Shown here piece by piece: positions 16,851-27,700 of a DNA stretch of 49,499 nt. A model generated the notes under the pieces. It saw nothing but the letters and a program-made list of their open reading frames with translations, did not search any database and had not been told where the DNA came from. How positions within the stretch are numbered: the stretch's first letter is position 1; the number at the start of each line of letters is the position of its first letter. The translations under genes were made by a program, and so were the position numbers. This DNA is from a delta proteobacterium NaphS2 (GTDB lineage: Bacteria; Desulfobacterota; DSM-4660; Desulfatiglandales; Desulfatiglandaceae), in contig ADZZ01000631.1 of assembly GCA_000179315.1 (NCBI GenBank), positions 1 through 49,499 of the forward strand, read 5' to 3'.

Positions 16851-18908
16851 GTGCGAATAACTCTCAAACAAAATATTCTTTTCATGGTCGCCATCATTAC
16901 CTTTTCTTCTATCCTCGGCTGCATCCTGTTAATTCACAACGCTCGAATGATCGGAAAAAACCTGCAGGTTGAAACGGAGGAACGCCTTCGGGCCATGGTG
17001 GGTCAAAATGCCGAGCGGATTGAAACCACCATGCAGGCGATGGAAACCAATGCCACGGACCTGGCAACGGCGGGTGAAACGTTTTTTGCCATCATTCATG
17101 AGACAGGACAGAATATTACCCGGCAGATCCAGGGGTATCTGGTGAACAATTTCAAGAAACTGCCGGAAGCCATCGGCGGCGGTCTCTGGTATGAGCCGAA
17201 CGCGCTTATTAAAGGCACCAAGCGTTTCGGACCATATGCCTTCAGAGAGAATAATCGGGTAAAGTTCACCTGGGATTTGAACACGGAAGCGTATGATTAC
17301 CTCAATCAGCGCTGGTACCGCATGGCCATTCCGGCAAACTGGGATCGAAATCGACGCAGACCGCAGAATATCTACTGGACGGATCCTTATTTCGATCAGG
17401 CGGCCACTTCAGCGCTTATGATTACCGTGGATGCCCTGATGTATGATTCAACGGGACGCATTATCGGCATTTCAACTGTTGACTTCAGTCTGGAGAAGCT
17501 TCAGTCAATGGTCACCAGAATGACGGTGACACCCGGCTCACTGCCTTTTGCAGCCGATCTCTCAAGCGGGCTGCTGATCTCATATCCGGCAAATCCCACG
17601 AAAGTCCTGCAGAGGCTCAAAAGCCTCGAGTGGGGCGATGCCATTTCCGAAAAGGTTGGAAAAGGAACCGGGAAAATTCTGGTCAAAGAGATTACGCTTA
17701 AAACAGATGCATTTTCGCTTTTCTACACTACCATGAAAACAGGTTTGGTCATGGGAATCCTGGTGCCAAATAAAGAACTGTATGCCAGGATCAATGAGCT
17801 CAACCATGCCAACATGGTGACATCCGTTTCCGTCATTGTATTTCAGATCCTGTTATTCCTGGCCATCGCTTTTTTTACGGTGAGGCGTATCTGTAATCCC
17901 ATCAGTAAGTTGACCCTTGTGGCGAGGGAAATTGCGGAAGGAAAGCTCAACAATGCCAAAAGGGTGCTGGACCAGCTTCATAAAAGATTTGCGTCCAGCC
18001 GGGATGAAACGGGGCTTTTATTTTCGGCGTTTCAAAGCATGACCGAAAAGCTCAATGCATTGATCGGCCAGATCCAGGATTCCGGGAATCAGGTGACCGC
18101 CTCGTCTACCGAAATCGCGGCATCTTCAAGGGGATTGGAAGCGACCATGAACCAGCAGGCCGCATCGACCAGTCAGGTCAGTGCTTCGTCAAGAATGATA
18201 TCCAAAACAGCGGAAAACCTTTCAGGAACCGTTCTGGAGGTATCCAGGGCAACCACCGAAACGGCGGCGTTGGCTGAAGCCGGCCAGGCGGGTCTGTCAG
18301 GCATGGAAGCATCCATGCAAGACCTTTTGAAAGGGACGGCATCGGTTTCAGCCAAATTGGATGCCATGAAAAAGAATGCCCTGGTTATCAGTTCCGTTGT
18401 GGCAACCATTACCCGGGTGGCGGATCAGACCAACCTGTTGAGCTTGAATGCCGCCATTGAGGCGGAGAAGGCGGGGGAATACGGCCTCGGGTTTTCGGTG
18501 GTGGCCAATGAAATCCGGCGACTGGCGGACCAGACCGCGGTAGCGGCACTGGATATTGAAGACATGGTCGGGGAGATGGAAAAATCCGTTTCCACCGGGG
18601 CCTCGGAAATGGAAACATTCAGCGGCACCGTCCAGACCACTGCCCATAAAATGAAGGAAATCGGCAACCAGTTGGGCGGCATCATGGCGAAGGTTCGAAC
18701 GCTTCCCCCCGGCTTCGAGGCCGTGAGTCAAGGCATGGCGGAACAGTCGGGAAGTGCCGGCCAGATCAGCGAGACCATGGAACATTTGAATGCGGCCACC
18801 CAGGATACCCTGGAGTCCCTCCGAGAATTTAAGATCGCGGCGGAGGATTTGAACGAAGCGGCTTTCGGGCTTCAGGAACAGGTTTCCCGTTTTGAGGTCA
18901 TTGGTTGA
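16851..18908 (+). CDS. methyl-accepting chemotaxis protein with periplasmic Cache domain
   Basis: 685 residues from a GTG preceded by AACGAGG; a longer reading back to 16782 adds a poor N-terminus. Order: cytoplasmic tip MRITLKQ, TM1 about 10-32, periplasmic double-Cache-like region about 40-325 (GGLWYEPNAL, WYRMAIPA, TDPYFDQA), TM2 about 330-350, HAMP, and a signalling helix hairpin. The receptor tip reads ITRVADQTNLLSLNAAIEAE and EAGEYGLGFSVVA-type sequence. It is the first gene of the Wsp-like operon. Receptors of this class cluster laterally and control the kinase WspE through WspB/WspD. Confidence 0.9.
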   Translation: MRITLKQNILFMVAIITFSSILGCILLIHNARMIGKNLQVETEERLRAMVGQNAERIETTMQAMETNATDLATAGETFFAIIHETGQNITRQIQGYLVNNFKKLPEAIGGGLWYEPNALIKGTKRFGPYAFRENNRVKFTWDLNTEAYDYLNQRWYRMAIPANWDRNRRRPQNIYWTDPYFDQAATSALMITVDALMYDSTGRIIGISTVDFSLEKLQSMVTRMTVTPGSLPFAADLSSGLLISYPANPTKVLQRLKSLEWGDAISEKVGKGTGKILVKEITLKTDAFSLFYTTMKTGLVMGILVPNKELYARINELNHANMVTSVSVIVFQILLFLAIAFFTVRRICNPISKLTLVAREIAEGKLNNAKRVLDQLHKRFASSRDETGLLFSAFQSMTEKLNALIGQIQDSGNQVTASSTEIAASSRGLEATMNQQAASTSQVSASSRMISKTAENLSGTVLEVSRATTETAALAEAGQAGLSGMEASMQDLLKGTASVSAKLDAMKKNALVISSVVATITRVADQTNLLSLNAAIEAEKAGEYGLGFSVVANEIRRLADQTAVAALDIEDMVGEMEKSVSTGASEMETFSGTVQTTAHKMKEIGNQLGGIMAKVRTLPPGFEAVSQGMAEQSGSAGQISETMEHLNAATQDTLESLREFKIAAEDLNEAAFGLQEQVSRFEVIG

Positions 18909-19013
18909 GGCGATCAAATGCGCCATGACAAGGAAGTATCCCGTTTCAAGGTAAGTAATGGGTAAGATGGATCCGAATAGGCAATTCTGTATAATGCGGA
19001 AGGGGGGATGTCG

Positions 19014-19766
19014 ATGATCGTTATGAAAAAAGCGCTCAGCATCGTTCTTTGGTTGGTGCTGATGAGTGCATGGCCGTGCGCATCTGTCCGTGCGGAACCC
19101 GAAGAACTCACTTTTGCAGTGGGCTTGGCACTTGCACCTTACAATATTCCGGAGAAAAACTGCGGCATTGAGTTAGATGTGGTGCGGGAATCACTGGCAA
19201 TGAAAGGGTACCGCATAAAGACCAAATATGTCCCTTTTGCGCGCAGGATCCGGGAAATTGAGCAAGGGGAAGTGGACGGGGTTCTAACGGTCAACGAGAA
19301 TTCGGATCTCGATGTTTATTTGTCCGATCAGCACATTACCTGCGAAAATGTGGCGGTGGGCCTTAAAAAAAACAATTTCAGGATAGAGAAAGTCAGTGAC
19401 CTCAAGGACAAAAGCATTTTGACTTTTCAGAATGCCAAAAAGTATCTGGGCAAGGAATTCGTGGCGGCGGCTGAAGCCTCACCCGATTATCGCGAAATCA
19501 GCAAGCAGGAACTTCAGATAAATCTGCTCTATGGTGATCGCGTTGACGTAATTGTGTTGGATAAATTGATCTTCTATTACCATAAAAAAAATAATAAGTT
19601 GGTAGATACGACGCAGCCCATTGATATATTCTATATTTTTGAGAAAGTCCCCTTTTGTGTTGGATTTGTTGATAAAAGGGTTCGGGATGATTTTAATGAA
19701 GGTCTGAAAAAGTTGCGTGAAAGTGGACGTTACGACGAAATAGTCAATCAATACATTTTAAAATAA
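19014..19766 (+). CDS. periplasmic amino-acid-type solute-binding protein (SBP_bac_3)
   Basis: About 250 residues. A signal peptide (SIVLWLVLMSAWPCASVRA) leads into a type II binding-protein fold with GLALAPYNIPEKNCGIELDV, FARRIREIEQGEVDGVLT and a C-terminal LKKLRESGRYDEIVNQYI typical of the family. The ATG at 19014 sits six bases from a G-rich AGGGGGG; ATGs at 19008 and 19023 are alternatives. No ABC permease or ATPase is nearby. Lying between two receptors, it more likely presents ligand to a chemoreceptor than serves uptake (inference). Confidence 0.82.
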   Translation: MIVMKKALSIVLWLVLMSAWPCASVRAEPEELTFAVGLALAPYNIPEKNCGIELDVVRESLAMKGYRIKTKYVPFARRIREIEQGEVDGVLTVNENSDLDVYLSDQHITCENVAVGLKKNNFRIEKVSDLKDKSILTFQNAKKYLGKEFVAAAEASPDYREISKQELQINLLYGDRVDVIVLDKLIFYYHKKNNKLVDTTQPIDIFYIFEKVPFCVGFVDKRVRDDFNEGLKKLRESGRYDEIVNQYILK

Positions 19767-19781
19767 TCAAATGAGGCGGCA

Positions 19782-21434
19782 ATGAAAAACTGGAGCATCG
19801 TCACAAAACTAGTGGCATCAACATCCGGTATTGTGTGTTTTCTGGTGTTGCTGGGGGGGTATATCCTGATCCGTTTTGAGATCAAGATGGTGGATACGTT
19901 TACGCAGAAAATTCTGCGGGGGTACCATGAACTTATCAACGACCGGGAGATGGATGAAAAACGTTCCCTGAAGCAAAGCATCAACTTCAGCACCCATATT
20001 CTGAATGGCATTGGCGCCGCCTATTTGTACAACCTGGATCAGGAAGGGCTCAAACAATCGCTTCGGCCCTTCATGAACTATGACGGGATCATCGCCATTA
20101 GGGTCTTGGATGAGCAGGGAAAGCCCTTTGCCGCCGCCTGGCGAAATCCCGGTGTGGAAATCGGAAATGAACTACCGAAAGATTTGAAACTCAACAACAG
20201 TTTGTCTACCCAGGCCGAAAGCTTTCGTGGGGACAAGAAAATCGGGGCCTTTAAGATCTATTATTCGGACAAGCTCCTGAAAAGAAGAATTCAAGAGCTC
20301 AAAAAAGAGGCCTCATCGGATGTGCGCAAGTTTGAAGCCGGTTCTCGTGCGCAACTGGAGAAGGCCATTTTGAGCCAGAGTATCGGCGTGGTGCTCATCC
20401 TGTTCGTACTGGCTGTCACGCTGATCTTTTTCCTGCGCGCCCTTGTTTTACAACCTTTGAAAAACGTATCAACCATTGCACGCAAGCTCTCTGAATTTGA
20501 TTTGGCGGTCACCATCGAAACCCCACGAAAGGACGAAATCGGGGTACTGCTGGGCGCCATAAACGAGATGGCCGCGTCCTTTCGCATGGTTCTGGGGCAG
20601 GTTCAGAGATCCGGCATTCAGGTGACCTCATCTTCCACGGAATTGGCTGCCACCGCAAGGGAGCAGGAGGCAACCATGAGCAATCAGCTGGCAAGCAGCA
20701 AAAAGGTGGCGGCATCGGTGGAGGAAATATCCGGGTTGTCCAATGAACTGGTGAAAACCATGGACCAGGTGGCCGCCATGAGTCAGGAAACGGCCGGATT
20801 TGCCACAACGGGGCAGTCGGATCTGGGACGAATGGAAGAAGCCATGCGCAACATGGAATCGGCATCAAAATCTATCTCCGGACGTCTGGAAACCATTAAT
20901 GAAAAGGCCGAGAACATCACCACCGTGGTGGTTACCATCACGAAGGTGGCCGATCAGACCAACCTGCTCTCCCTCAACGCAGCCATCGAAGCCGAAAAGG
21001 CGGGGGAATACGGCAGAGGCTTCAATGTGGTGGCCCGTGAAATCCGAAGACTGGCGGATCAAACGGCCGTTGCTACGCTGGACATTGAGCAGATGGTGCA
21101 GGAAATGCAGACGGCGGTTTCAGCCGGGGTTATGGAGATGGATAAATTTATTGGGGAGGTCAAGCGCAGTGCTGAAGACGTGGGGCGTATCAGTAATCAA
21201 CTGGCAAAAATCATTGAGCAGGTTCAGGCATTGTCCCCAAGTTTTGAGAACGTAAATGTTTCCATGGCGCAACAGTCCCGGAATGCTACGGAAATCAACA
21301 CCGCAATCGTAAATCTAACCGAAGAGATGCAGCAGACCATGGAATCTCTCCATGAATCCTATTCCGCCATTGAACAGCTCAACGAGGCCGCGCGCGGACT
21401 GCAGGATGAAGTGAGTCGTTTCAAGGTCGGCTAG
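19782..21434 (+). CDS. methyl-accepting chemotaxis protein, second receptor
   Basis: 550 residues: TM1 about 10-32, a periplasmic helical/PAS-like region about 33-195 shorter than in the first receptor, TM2 about 200-222 (SIGVVLILFVLAVTLIFFL), HAMP and the signalling domain. The tip VADQTNLLSLNAAIEAEKAG is almost identical to that of the 16851 receptor, and both end in QDEVSRF/QEQVSRF-type tails. GAGGCGG precedes the ATG. The two receptors could form mixed arrays served by the same kinase. Confidence 0.9.
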   Translation: MKNWSIVTKLVASTSGIVCFLVLLGGYILIRFEIKMVDTFTQKILRGYHELINDREMDEKRSLKQSINFSTHILNGIGAAYLYNLDQEGLKQSLRPFMNYDGIIAIRVLDEQGKPFAAAWRNPGVEIGNELPKDLKLNNSLSTQAESFRGDKKIGAFKIYYSDKLLKRRIQELKKEASSDVRKFEAGSRAQLEKAILSQSIGVVLILFVLAVTLIFFLRALVLQPLKNVSTIARKLSEFDLAVTIETPRKDEIGVLLGAINEMAASFRMVLGQVQRSGIQVTSSSTELAATAREQEATMSNQLASSKKVAASVEEISGLSNELVKTMDQVAAMSQETAGFATTGQSDLGRMEEAMRNMESASKSISGRLETINEKAENITTVVVTITKVADQTNLLSLNAAIEAEKAGEYGRGFNVVAREIRRLADQTAVATLDIEQMVQEMQTAVSAGVMEMDKFIGEVKRSAEDVGRISNQLAKIIEQVQALSPSFENVNVSMAQQSRNATEINTAIVNLTEEMQQTMESLHESYSAIEQLNEAARGLQDEVSRFKVG

Positions 21435-21481
21435 CGTTCGCTAATGAAATGGCGATATATGCAAAAAGGGTGAGGGAAATC

Positions 21482-22204
21482 ATGATAATTCGAGCTTTAT
21501 TGGTGCTGGCATTGTTCTTGGGCTCTGCTTCACCGGGTTTCGCCGAGACCATTACGCTGGGGGCGGAAAATGATTGGGCGCCTTATGCGAACCCTGACGG
21601 TACCGGCATGGCCAACGACATTGTATCGGCCGCCTGCAAGGCCGTCGGTATTGATGTGGTTTTCAATGTCGGCCCATACAATCGTTTGTTAAAAGAGGTC
21701 AGGGAAGGCGCTATTTTGGGAGCCTTTAACGTACCAAAGGAAAGCGCCAACGAAAAAGATTATATATTTGGAAGCACGCCGCTTTTCGTAGCCCATTCGG
21801 CTTATTATCAAAACAAGGACCATCCACTGTCAGCGGGGAAAAAGGAAGATTTGGTCAATGGCGAAAAAATCGGCATTGTGTTCGATTACGGGTATGGAGA
21901 TTTTTTTGCAGAAAACGATCGTATCGTTAAAATTCCTGTCAGATCGGATTTGCTGAATCTGCGAAAATTGGCCAGGGGAAGGATTGACGCAACCATTCTT
22001 TATGACAAGACGGCAGATAAACTTCTCGCTGAAAACGGTCTGAACGGAAAAATCCTTAAGGCTTTTGACAGCGAGAGTTTAGATATCTTTGTGGCGTTTT
22101 CAAAGACTTTTCCAAAGGCGGAATACTACGCGAAAAAACTGGACGAAGGTCTGGCCATTATCAAGTCAAACGGCACTTATGCCAGGATCATGGGTGACCA
22201 TTGA
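21482..22204 (+). CDS. second periplasmic amino-acid-type solute-binding protein
   Basis: About 240 residues. The ATG at 21482 follows GAGGG and gives a clean signal peptide (MIIRALLVLALFLGSASPGF, then AE). An ATG 33 bases earlier would add a charged extension. The mature part is an SBP_bac_3 fold: GAENDWAPYANPDGTGMAND near the start, VGPYNRLLKEVREGAI, and a C-terminus with LDEGLAIIKSNGTYARIMG. No transporter partner is present. It follows the second receptor by about 47 bases. Confidence 0.85.
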   Translation: MIIRALLVLALFLGSASPGFAETITLGAENDWAPYANPDGTGMANDIVSAACKAVGIDVVFNVGPYNRLLKEVREGAILGAFNVPKESANEKDYIFGSTPLFVAHSAYYQNKDHPLSAGKKEDLVNGEKIGIVFDYGYGDFFAENDRIVKIPVRSDLLNLRKLARGRIDATILYDKTADKLLAENGLNGKILKAFDSESLDIFVAFSKTFPKAEYYAKKLDEGLAIIKSNGTYARIMGDH

Positions 22205-22246
22205 TCCCCTGATGGCAACGCGTTCATTGAAGGAGAAACCTGGACC

Positions 22247-22711
22247 ATGCTGGTACTGCTGTTCTACCTGGGCAACATCATGTACACCATGAAATGTGAT
22301 CGGGTCCGGGAAGTGGCCCCCATGGTGCCGCTGAAAGAAGTGCCCCATGCGCCGGAGTATGTAGCAGGCCTGTTCAACTATCGCGGGGTCATCGTTCCCG
22401 TGATCGATCTGCGGTGCCTTATTCAGGGAAAACCCTGTGAAATGAGAATGAGTACGCGCATTATTCTGGTGGACTATGTGAAAGAAGACAATACCCCCTA
22501 CATTTTGGGACTGATGGCCGAACGGGTTACGGAAACCGCCAGAAGAGATGAAAGCGCCTTCGTGTCACCGGGGCTGAAACTGGCGGAAGCGCCCTATTTG
22601 GGCGGTTTGATGATGGAAGAAAAGGAGATGATTCAATATGTGGACCTGGATCTTCTCCCGGAGAGTTTTCAGTTCTTACCGGAACTTGTAAACGCACAAA
22701 ATGAAAAATAA
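22247..22711 (+). CDS. wspB: CheW-like coupling protein, WspB type
   Basis: 154 residues covering one CheW domain: LVLLFYLGNIMYTMKCDRVR, VAGLFNYRGVIVPVIDLRCL and a closing YVDLDLLP. It links receptors to the CheA-type kinase. AAGGAGA precedes the ATG. The reading overlaps the start of the methyltransferase gene by 11 bases, indicating coupled translation. The position between receptor and CheR matches wspA-wspB-wspC order. Confidence 0.87.
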   Translation: MLVLLFYLGNIMYTMKCDRVREVAPMVPLKEVPHAPEYVAGLFNYRGVIVPVIDLRCLIQGKPCEMRMSTRIILVDYVKEDNTPYILGLMAERVTETARRDESAFVSPGLKLAEAPYLGGLMMEEKEMIQYVDLDLLPESFQFLPELVNAQNEK

Positions 22712-24050
22712 CACCGTTGAATCGCTCATTGAAGAAAAGATCGGGCTGGATGCCGAAGCCATTGGCAGGAAGTTGGTTGAAAAAGCCGTTTCTGCGCGGA
22801 TGGAGCAGTGTCGCATAAGCAGTGTGAGGGCCTATGCCGAAGCCCTCGAAAATTCGGATGATGAATGGAAACGTCTGATTGAAATGGTGGTGGTTCCGGA
22901 AACCTGGTTTTTCAGGAACCGGGAGGCGTTTCATTATCTGGTCCGTTTCGTAACGGATGACTGGCTGCCCCGTGGTTCCGGCCGTCCCCTCAGCGTGCTG
23001 AGCATCCCCTGTTCAACGGGTGAAGAGCCGTACTCCATTGCCATGGCGCTGCTGGATGCGGGTATCCAGGAGGATCGTTTTAGCATTGCGGGTATCGATA
23101 TCAGTGAAAAAGCCCTCGAAAGGGCAAGAGATGGGGTTTATGGGCAAGCTTCTTTTCGCGGAAAGGATCTTTCGTTCAGAGATCATTATTTCCGGCGGAA
23201 AGGGGATGTGTATCGACTCTTAGACCCTGTGAGAGGGAAGGTCTTTTTCAAAACCGGCAACGTCATGGAGCGGCATTTCGCGACCGGTTTAACATACGAT
23301 GTTATTTTTTGCAGGAATTTGATGATTTATATGAGTCCGGCGGCAAGAAATCAAACCCTTAAAACCATGAGCCGGCTGCTGGATGATAAAGGCATTTTTT
23401 TCTGTGGTCATGCGGAACGGCAGACTGCCCTCGACCGGGGGTTTGAGGCGATCAACGAAACAGGCGTTTTCGCTTGCCGCAAGATACGCCGGGAGTCCGG
23501 AGAAAAGGCTGCCGCATGGACTGCTGAAAAGGTCCCCGTTAGCGGGATTCATGGCGCTGGATCCAGGCCCGATGAAAATAAACCAAAGTTCATTCAAAAA
23601 CCTGCGTTTAAAAAGGAAGTGCAGTCCTCGGAACGGACCGATGAACCCCGGAAGCCGGAGCCCGATACAATTGATGCGGCAATGGAGAACCCCGCCGATC
23701 TGTTTCCGAAGGTCAAAGAACTGGCAGACCATGGAAAACTTTTGGACGCCCTGGAATTGTGCGAAATCTTTCTGAATGAAAATCCCGTGCACGTGGAGGC
23801 CCATTTTCTCATGGGGCTGATTCTTGAAGCCTTGCATGACGCGGAGCGGGCTGAAGCGTTTTTCAACAGAGCCATCTATCTGAACCCGGAGCATGTGGAA
23901 GCGTTGAACCATATGGCATTTATGGAACTGCATCGTGGAAACAAGGCCGGCGCCGAGCGATTGCGGAAACGTGCGCAACGCATCGGCATGGGCGGGGTGG
24001 AACGTCGTTCCACGGAAAATCAATCATCCGGAAGAAGGTATGGAAAATAA
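22701..24050 (+). CDS. wspC: CheR-type receptor methyltransferase with TPR tail, WspC type
   Basis: 449 residues. The N-half is a SAM-dependent CheR methyltransferase: VVVPETWFFRNREAF, the SAM loop LSIPCSTGEEPYSIAMAL, IAGIDISEKALERAR and the catalytic-core NLMIYMSP. A low-complexity linker (about 270-330) leads to TPR repeats around 335-430. It methylates receptor glutamates for adaptation; a TPR tail is typical of WspC-class enzymes. It overlaps both neighbours by about 11 bases. Confidence 0.9.
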   Translation: MKNNTVESLIEEKIGLDAEAIGRKLVEKAVSARMEQCRISSVRAYAEALENSDDEWKRLIEMVVVPETWFFRNREAFHYLVRFVTDDWLPRGSGRPLSVLSIPCSTGEEPYSIAMALLDAGIQEDRFSIAGIDISEKALERARDGVYGQASFRGKDLSFRDHYFRRKGDVYRLLDPVRGKVFFKTGNVMERHFATGLTYDVIFCRNLMIYMSPAARNQTLKTMSRLLDDKGIFFCGHAERQTALDRGFEAINETGVFACRKIRRESGEKAAAWTAEKVPVSGIHGAGSRPDENKPKFIQKPAFKKEVQSSERTDEPRKPEPDTIDAAMENPADLFPKVKELADHGKLLDALELCEIFLNENPVHVEAHFLMGLILEALHDAERAEAFFNRAIYLNPEHVEALNHMAFMELHRGNKAGAERLRKRAQRIGMGGVERRSTENQSSGRRYGK

Positions 24051-24705
24051 GGATCGATGCTGGAAGCGCATCGGGGTATGGGGGAATGAATTACCCCGTT
24101 GCCCGAAGCTGGCGGAAGTGATCCACTGCCGCAATTGCCAGGTGTTCACCCAGGCGGGACGGAACCTGCTGGAAAGGCCGCTTCCCGAAGCATATAAGGA
24201 TGAATGGGGAACCATCCTTGTGAAGAAAAAGGGGAAAGAGCCCGTGGGGGCCATTGCGGTCGTTGTGTTCCGCATTGCGTCGGAATGGATGGCGCTTCCC
24301 GCCGGGTTGTTTGCAGAAATTATTGAAGATGTCAGCATTCATACCCTTCCCCATCGAAAAACACCTGTTTTGTTGGGGCTTGTCAATGTTCATGGTGAAA
24401 TCCAGCTTTGCGTTTCATTGAAACACCTTATGAATCTGGAGGATGTAATTGTTAAAAAGGGCGCCCCGGAAAAGGAAAAAAAACGGTTGATGGTGGTGTC
24501 GAAAGATGGGGAGCAATGGGTCTTTCCGGTTCATGAAATCCATGGCATCCATCACTTCAATCCAGGCCTTCTGCAAAACGTTCCCGTGACCATCGCCAAA
24601 AGCAAATCCACCTTTACGGAGGGTATTTTCAAATGGAATGCGAAACATGTGGCGCTGCTCGATGATGAACTCTTGTTCTATACGCTGAAAAGGAGTCTTC
24701 AGTGA
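24040..24705 (+). CDS. wspD: CheW-like coupling protein, WspD type
   Basis: 221 residues from the ATG at 24040, inside the end of wspC. The N-terminus has the WspD signature CWKRIGVWG and CPKLAEVIHCRNCQVF. A CheW domain follows (PVLLGLVNVHGEIQLCVSL, VFPVHEIHGIHHF). The cysteine/histidine cluster in the N-terminal extension is conserved in this family, with unknown purpose. Its stop overlaps the GTG of the kinase gene by four bases. Confidence 0.88.
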   Translation: MENKDRCWKRIGVWGNELPRCPKLAEVIHCRNCQVFTQAGRNLLERPLPEAYKDEWGTILVKKKGKEPVGAIAVVVFRIASEWMALPAGLFAEIIEDVSIHTLPHRKTPVLLGLVNVHGEIQLCVSLKHLMNLEDVIVKKGAPEKEKKRLMVVSKDGEQWVFPVHEIHGIHHFNPGLLQNVPVTIAKSKSTFTEGIFKWNAKHVALLDDELLFYTLKRSLQ

Positions 24706-27700
24706 ACGAGGCGCAAGAAAAGCCGACCAGTGATGTTTCCGCCATGATGGATCTTTTTCGTTCAGAGGTCAAACGGCACGGTGCAACCATTAACGACGGA
24801 CTTCAGTCGCTAAGAGCCGATCCAAAGAACCTGGAAAGGTTTCAGGTCATGATCCCTGCAATCCAGGCCATCAAAGGGGGGGCGCAGATCGTCGAGCAGG
24901 ATCAGGCGGTGGCGGTGGCTCAGTTGATGAAAAGCCTTTTTGCAGCGGCGGAAAAGGGTGAACGGCCACTGGGAGAAACAGACCTGCAACATTTGTTTGA
25001 AGGGGTCGAAATTCTCAACCACATGGTCGAAGCGCCCGCGGAAGGGGGTCTGCCTTGGATTGAATCAAATGCTGAAAGAATCGCTGAATGGTTGCGACGG
25101 GCGGGATCTCAAACGTCCGCTGATTTGCCGGCGACAACTGCCGCACCCGAAACGGTTTCAAAAATTGAGCCGGAAGAAGCCTTTGTGCCGGTGGATGAGA
25201 CTTCATCCCGGGATGTCGGCAAGGATGCGTCTTTGGTAGGTGAAGCGCCGGAGATCGACCCTGCCATGTGCGAGCTTTTCAGGACGGAAACCCAGGGCCA
25301 CGTGGCCATTTTGAATGACGGTTTGTTGACGCTGGAGCAGGGCCCGGCATCAGGTGATCAGCTGGAAGCGCTGATGCGGGCCGCCCACTCCATCAAAGGG
25401 GCGGCCAGCATCGTAGGCGTGGGTGGCGCCGCCCATATCGCCGGTGCCATGGAAGAGTGTTTCGCGGCCGCGCAGAAAGGGCTCATAAGCCTTGATTCCG
25501 GGAAGGCAGATGTTTTTTTCCAAGGCATCGACATGCTGAACCGAATTTCCGAACATGTGGGAGAAGGCAGTTTCCGATGGCTCGACAACAACCAAAAAGA
25601 GATTGAAGCGATCACGGCAGACATTACGGGTATAATGACACGAAACGAGGATGGTGTTGCCCGCCGAGTCAAAACCGAACCGCATAACGGTGTTGCAACG
25701 GACAAAGTCATCAAAACCGATGATAAAGCCTCTCCTCAACAGAACCACGGTGAAGTGTCAAAACAGGCTGTGACAGCCTTTGCCACGGACCCCGCCATGC
25801 TTGATCTTTTTCAGGCGGAAGTGGAAACCCATGTGGCGGTCCTAAATGACGGCCTTCTGGCACTTGAAAACAACCCGGGCGCCACGGATCAACTGGAGGC
25901 GCTCATGCGGGCCGCCCACTCCATCAAGGGAGGCGCCAGGATTGTGGGGCTTGATGCTGCGGTCAAAGTGGCCCATGCCATGGAAGACTGTTTCGTCGCC
26001 GCTCAGAAGGGGGCGGTTTCCCTGGGTTCCGAACAGATCGACATCCTGCTTCGAATCGTAGACATTCTCATTCACATTGCGGAGTCCATTCATGACGGTG
26101 AGACAGACTGGGTGAATCGCCATGGCGATGAAATCGATCATCTCATGGAAGCCATCAACGCCATCATTCACGGAGATGCGCCGATTCCCGTTTCCCCGGT
26201 GAAGGTGGAAACCGATGAGACGCCTACACCGGAGCCCTTTGAAGGGGGCAAGGATCTGACGCCTTCGGAAGATGGGGATCGAAGTCCCGTGCCGGAGGCG
26301 ACTTCCGGAAAAGCGCCGGCCATCCATAAACCGGCTGAATTGGACCGGACCGTGCGGGTGACGGCCGCCAAAATTGAAAGGCTCATGGGACAGGCCGGGG
26401 AAGTGGTGGTCGGTGCCGGGTGGCTGCCCAATTTTTCCCAATCCCTGCTTGAGCTTAAACGAAATCACCTGGATTTATTGAACCTTCTGGAGGAGCTGCA
26501 GGAGGCCGTTGTTCAGAAAAAGCAATATGCGCTGGCGCAGGAACTGGTTTCAGAGGCCAGGGAGAAAACAAAAGCCTGTTCCCTGCAACTGGCGGAACGA
26601 TTGAATCAGTTCGATATCTTCACCGGTACCACGGCCGCGCTTTCGGACCGAATTTACCACGAAGTTATTTCGGTTCGTATGAGGCCCTTTGCAGACGGGG
26701 TTCATGGATTCCCGAGACTCGTAAGGGATCTTGCGCGGGACCTGGGGAAAAAGGTGCGTTTGAATATCAAAGGGAAGGGCACCGAAGTGGATCGGGATAT
26801 CCTTGAAAAACTGGATGCGCCCTTGAATCATCTGATTCGAAATGCCGTGGACCACGGGATTGAATCACCTGATGAGAGAATTGCAGCCGGCAAACCGGAA
26901 ACCGGCCTTTTGCAGTTGGAAGCCTCCCATCGATCAGGGATGCTGATGATTACGGTTAAAGATGACGGCCGTGGCATCGAGCTCGAAAAATTAAGGGATC
27001 AAATCGTTCAAAAAAAGATGACCACCCGGGAAATGGCGGCCCGCATGAACGAGACGGAACTGATGGAGTTTCTGTTTTTGCCGGGCTTTTCCACGGCAAA
27101 AAACGTCACTGAAATATCGGGGAGGGGTGTGGGGCTGGATGTGGTCCATAATATGGTCCATGAAGTGGGCGGTGTGGTGAGGGCCGTTTCAGATCCCGGT
27201 AAAGGATTGACATTCCATATTGAGCTTCCATTGACCCTTTCCGTGGTACGCACCTTTCTGGTGGAGATTGCCGGTGAACCCTACGCGTTTCCACTGGCGC
27301 GCATCGACCGTTGCCTGGAGCTGTCACCGTCGGAAATCGAAATTGTTGAAGACCGACAATATTTCCGGTTTGACAATAACAACATTGCGCTGGTGGATAC
27401 ACACAATGTTCTGGAACTGGAAACGCCGCTTGAAAGCCGTGACAAATTCTTTGTGGTCGTGTTGAGCGATCGCTTGAACGCCTACGGAATGGCGGTGGAC
27501 AAATTCCTGGGGGAATGCGATCTGGTGGTGCGGCCCCTGGATGACAGGCTCGGCAAAGTGCCTGATATCAGTTCGGCGGCGGTGATGCTGGACGGATCGC
27601 CCGTTTTGATTTTTGATGTGGAGGATCTGGTTCGGTCCATCGATAACCTTCTGGCCGGACGAAGACTTCGAAAATTGAGTCAAGCCCGGGAAGCCATAGA